A stretch of 7,334 bases of DNA from Bacillota bacterium (GTDB lineage Bacteria > Bacillota > Bacilli > Calditerricolales > Calditerricolaceae), in contig PKQU01000104.1 of NCBI GenBank assembly GCA_017577925.1, positions 1-7,334 on the forward strand, read 5' to 3'. The notes beneath the pieces were generated by a model. The model ran no database searches and was not told the DNA's origin. It worked only from the letters and a program-made list of their open reading frames with translations. Each line of letters begins with the position of its first letter. The stretch's first letter is position 1. Below are positions 6,876 to 7,334 of the stretch, one piece after another. Position numbers and translations under genes: made by a program.

Positions 6876-7009
6876 GGCGGTAAGGGTAAGGGTTGGAAGA
6901 CCGGGCAGGGGTGAGGGGACGTGGACGGGCGCGTTTGGGATAAACCGGCTGCAGACGTAACGGAACCAGGCGTAGCCCCAGGCTGCTGTGCGCAAAGGGA
7001 GAGGCCGCG

Positions 7010-7334
7010 GTGAAGCTCTTATCCCGCCTGCTCGACTGGATTGCTCCTTCGCCCGGCGCCTGCCGAGGGTGCGGCCGGCCTGCCGCTCCGCCGCCAGTTC
7101 ATGCCTTTCCGCATCGCGTTCCGGCCCCGGTTCGCGAATTTCTGCGCCGCGCGTGGTGCCGCCGCTGCGCGGAAGCCCTGACGTGGCTCGATGAGCCCCT
7201 GGATGCCCGCTGCGGCTGCCCGCCCGCGTCCCGTTGCGCCGTGTGCGCGGGCGAGCTGGACGCGCCGTTTTGCGCGGCGCGCAGCGCCGTGGCCTACAAC
7301 CCCTTTCTGCGCGATGTGCTCATCCGCTACAAGT
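7010..7334 (+). CDS. comFC: ComFC-family phosphoribosyltransferase-like competence protein, N-terminal part (3' truncated by window)
   Basis: The frame from GTG 7010 runs open to the window end and gives 108 complete residues. ComFC/GntX-family proteins pair an N-terminal zinc-binding region with a phosphoribosyltransferase-type fold and act with ComFA in the uptake or processing of transforming DNA. Visible are the hydrophobic start MKLLSRLLDWIAPS, Cys18-x2-Cys21-Gly, Cys50-x2-Cys53, Cys68/Cys70 and Cys76-x2-Cys79 followed by Cys88, then the family pattern SAVAYNPFLRDVLIRYK (92-108). The catalytic-like PRPP loop lies beyond the window. The start is supported by GGGAGAGG (6997-7004), with GGAG 8 nt upstream of the GTG. 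The segment between the first and second Cys pairs is Pro/Arg-rich and somewhat long. comFB, which lies between comFA and comFC in B. subtilis, is absent here. Confidence 0.9.
   Translation, partial: MKLLSRLLDWIAPSPGACRGCGRPAAPPPVHAFPHRVPAPVREFLRRAWCRRCAEALTWLDEPLDARCGCPPASRCAVCAGELDAPFCAARSAVAYNPFLRDVLIRYK

Noticed and set aside
6879..6894. Small tandem repeat (TAAGGG units) in the comFA-comFC spacer
   Set aside because: Only two imperfect units, which is within chance expectation for purine-rich DNA.
4356..6995. Very long minus-strand open frame (879 codons) opposite the GGDEF gene and comFA, plus other minus-strand frames at 4796-5851 and 4927-6579
   Set aside because: The plus-strand products have unmistakable family motifs. 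The reverse translations are Arg/Pro/His-rich, show no motif and are expected shadows in GC-rich DNA with few stop codons.

Overview
The window looks like chromosomal DNA from a high-GC member of the Bacilli. Two anchors support this: the DegS/DegU two-component pair and the late-competence proteins ComFA and ComFC, which are close neighbours in Bacillus subtilis and relatives. The high GC of most genes (about 88% in one 60-base line of comFA, 5641-5700) points to a high-GC, possibly thermophilic Bacillales lineage. The exact genus cannot be read from the sequence.

Layout, all on the + strand. (1) 1-525 is the C-terminal half of the DegS sensor kinase, overlapping by 26 nt (2) degU at 500-1189, a NarL/FixJ-type response regulator. 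(3) 1246-1653 is a small gene for a membrane-anchored protein resembling the N-terminal half of a family-2 glycosyltransferase. Its ribosome binding site lies in a perfect inverted repeat. An intrinsic terminator (1631-1666) overlaps its 3' end and closes the degSU unit. (4) An extended -10 promoter (1669-1697) follows at once and probably drives a second unit: a GT39/ArnT-like integral membrane glycosyltransferase (1755-3017), a membrane GAF-GGDEF diguanylate cyclase (3024-4703), and a long ComFA DNA-uptake helicase (4707-6818). The gaps in this unit are 6 nt and 3 nt. (5) A 191-nt spacer with a candidate promoter and a possible tiny leader ORF precedes comFC (7010 onward), which is cut by the window end.

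Compared with the B. subtilis order degS-degU-degV(yviA)-comFA-comFB-comFC, there is no degV between degU and comFA and no comFB between comFA and comFC. Instead a glycosyltransferase-like protein, a lipid-linked sugar transferase candidate and a c-di-GMP synthase sit between the regulators and the competence genes. The likely operon therefore ties surface glycosylation, c-di-GMP signalling and DNA uptake together downstream of DegSU. That link is an inference from position only. I see no tRNA, rRNA, CRISPR array, insertion sequence or phage gene. The most unusual items are the stand-alone GT2-like half protein with its sequestered ribosome binding site and the coupling of a diguanylate cyclase to comFA.
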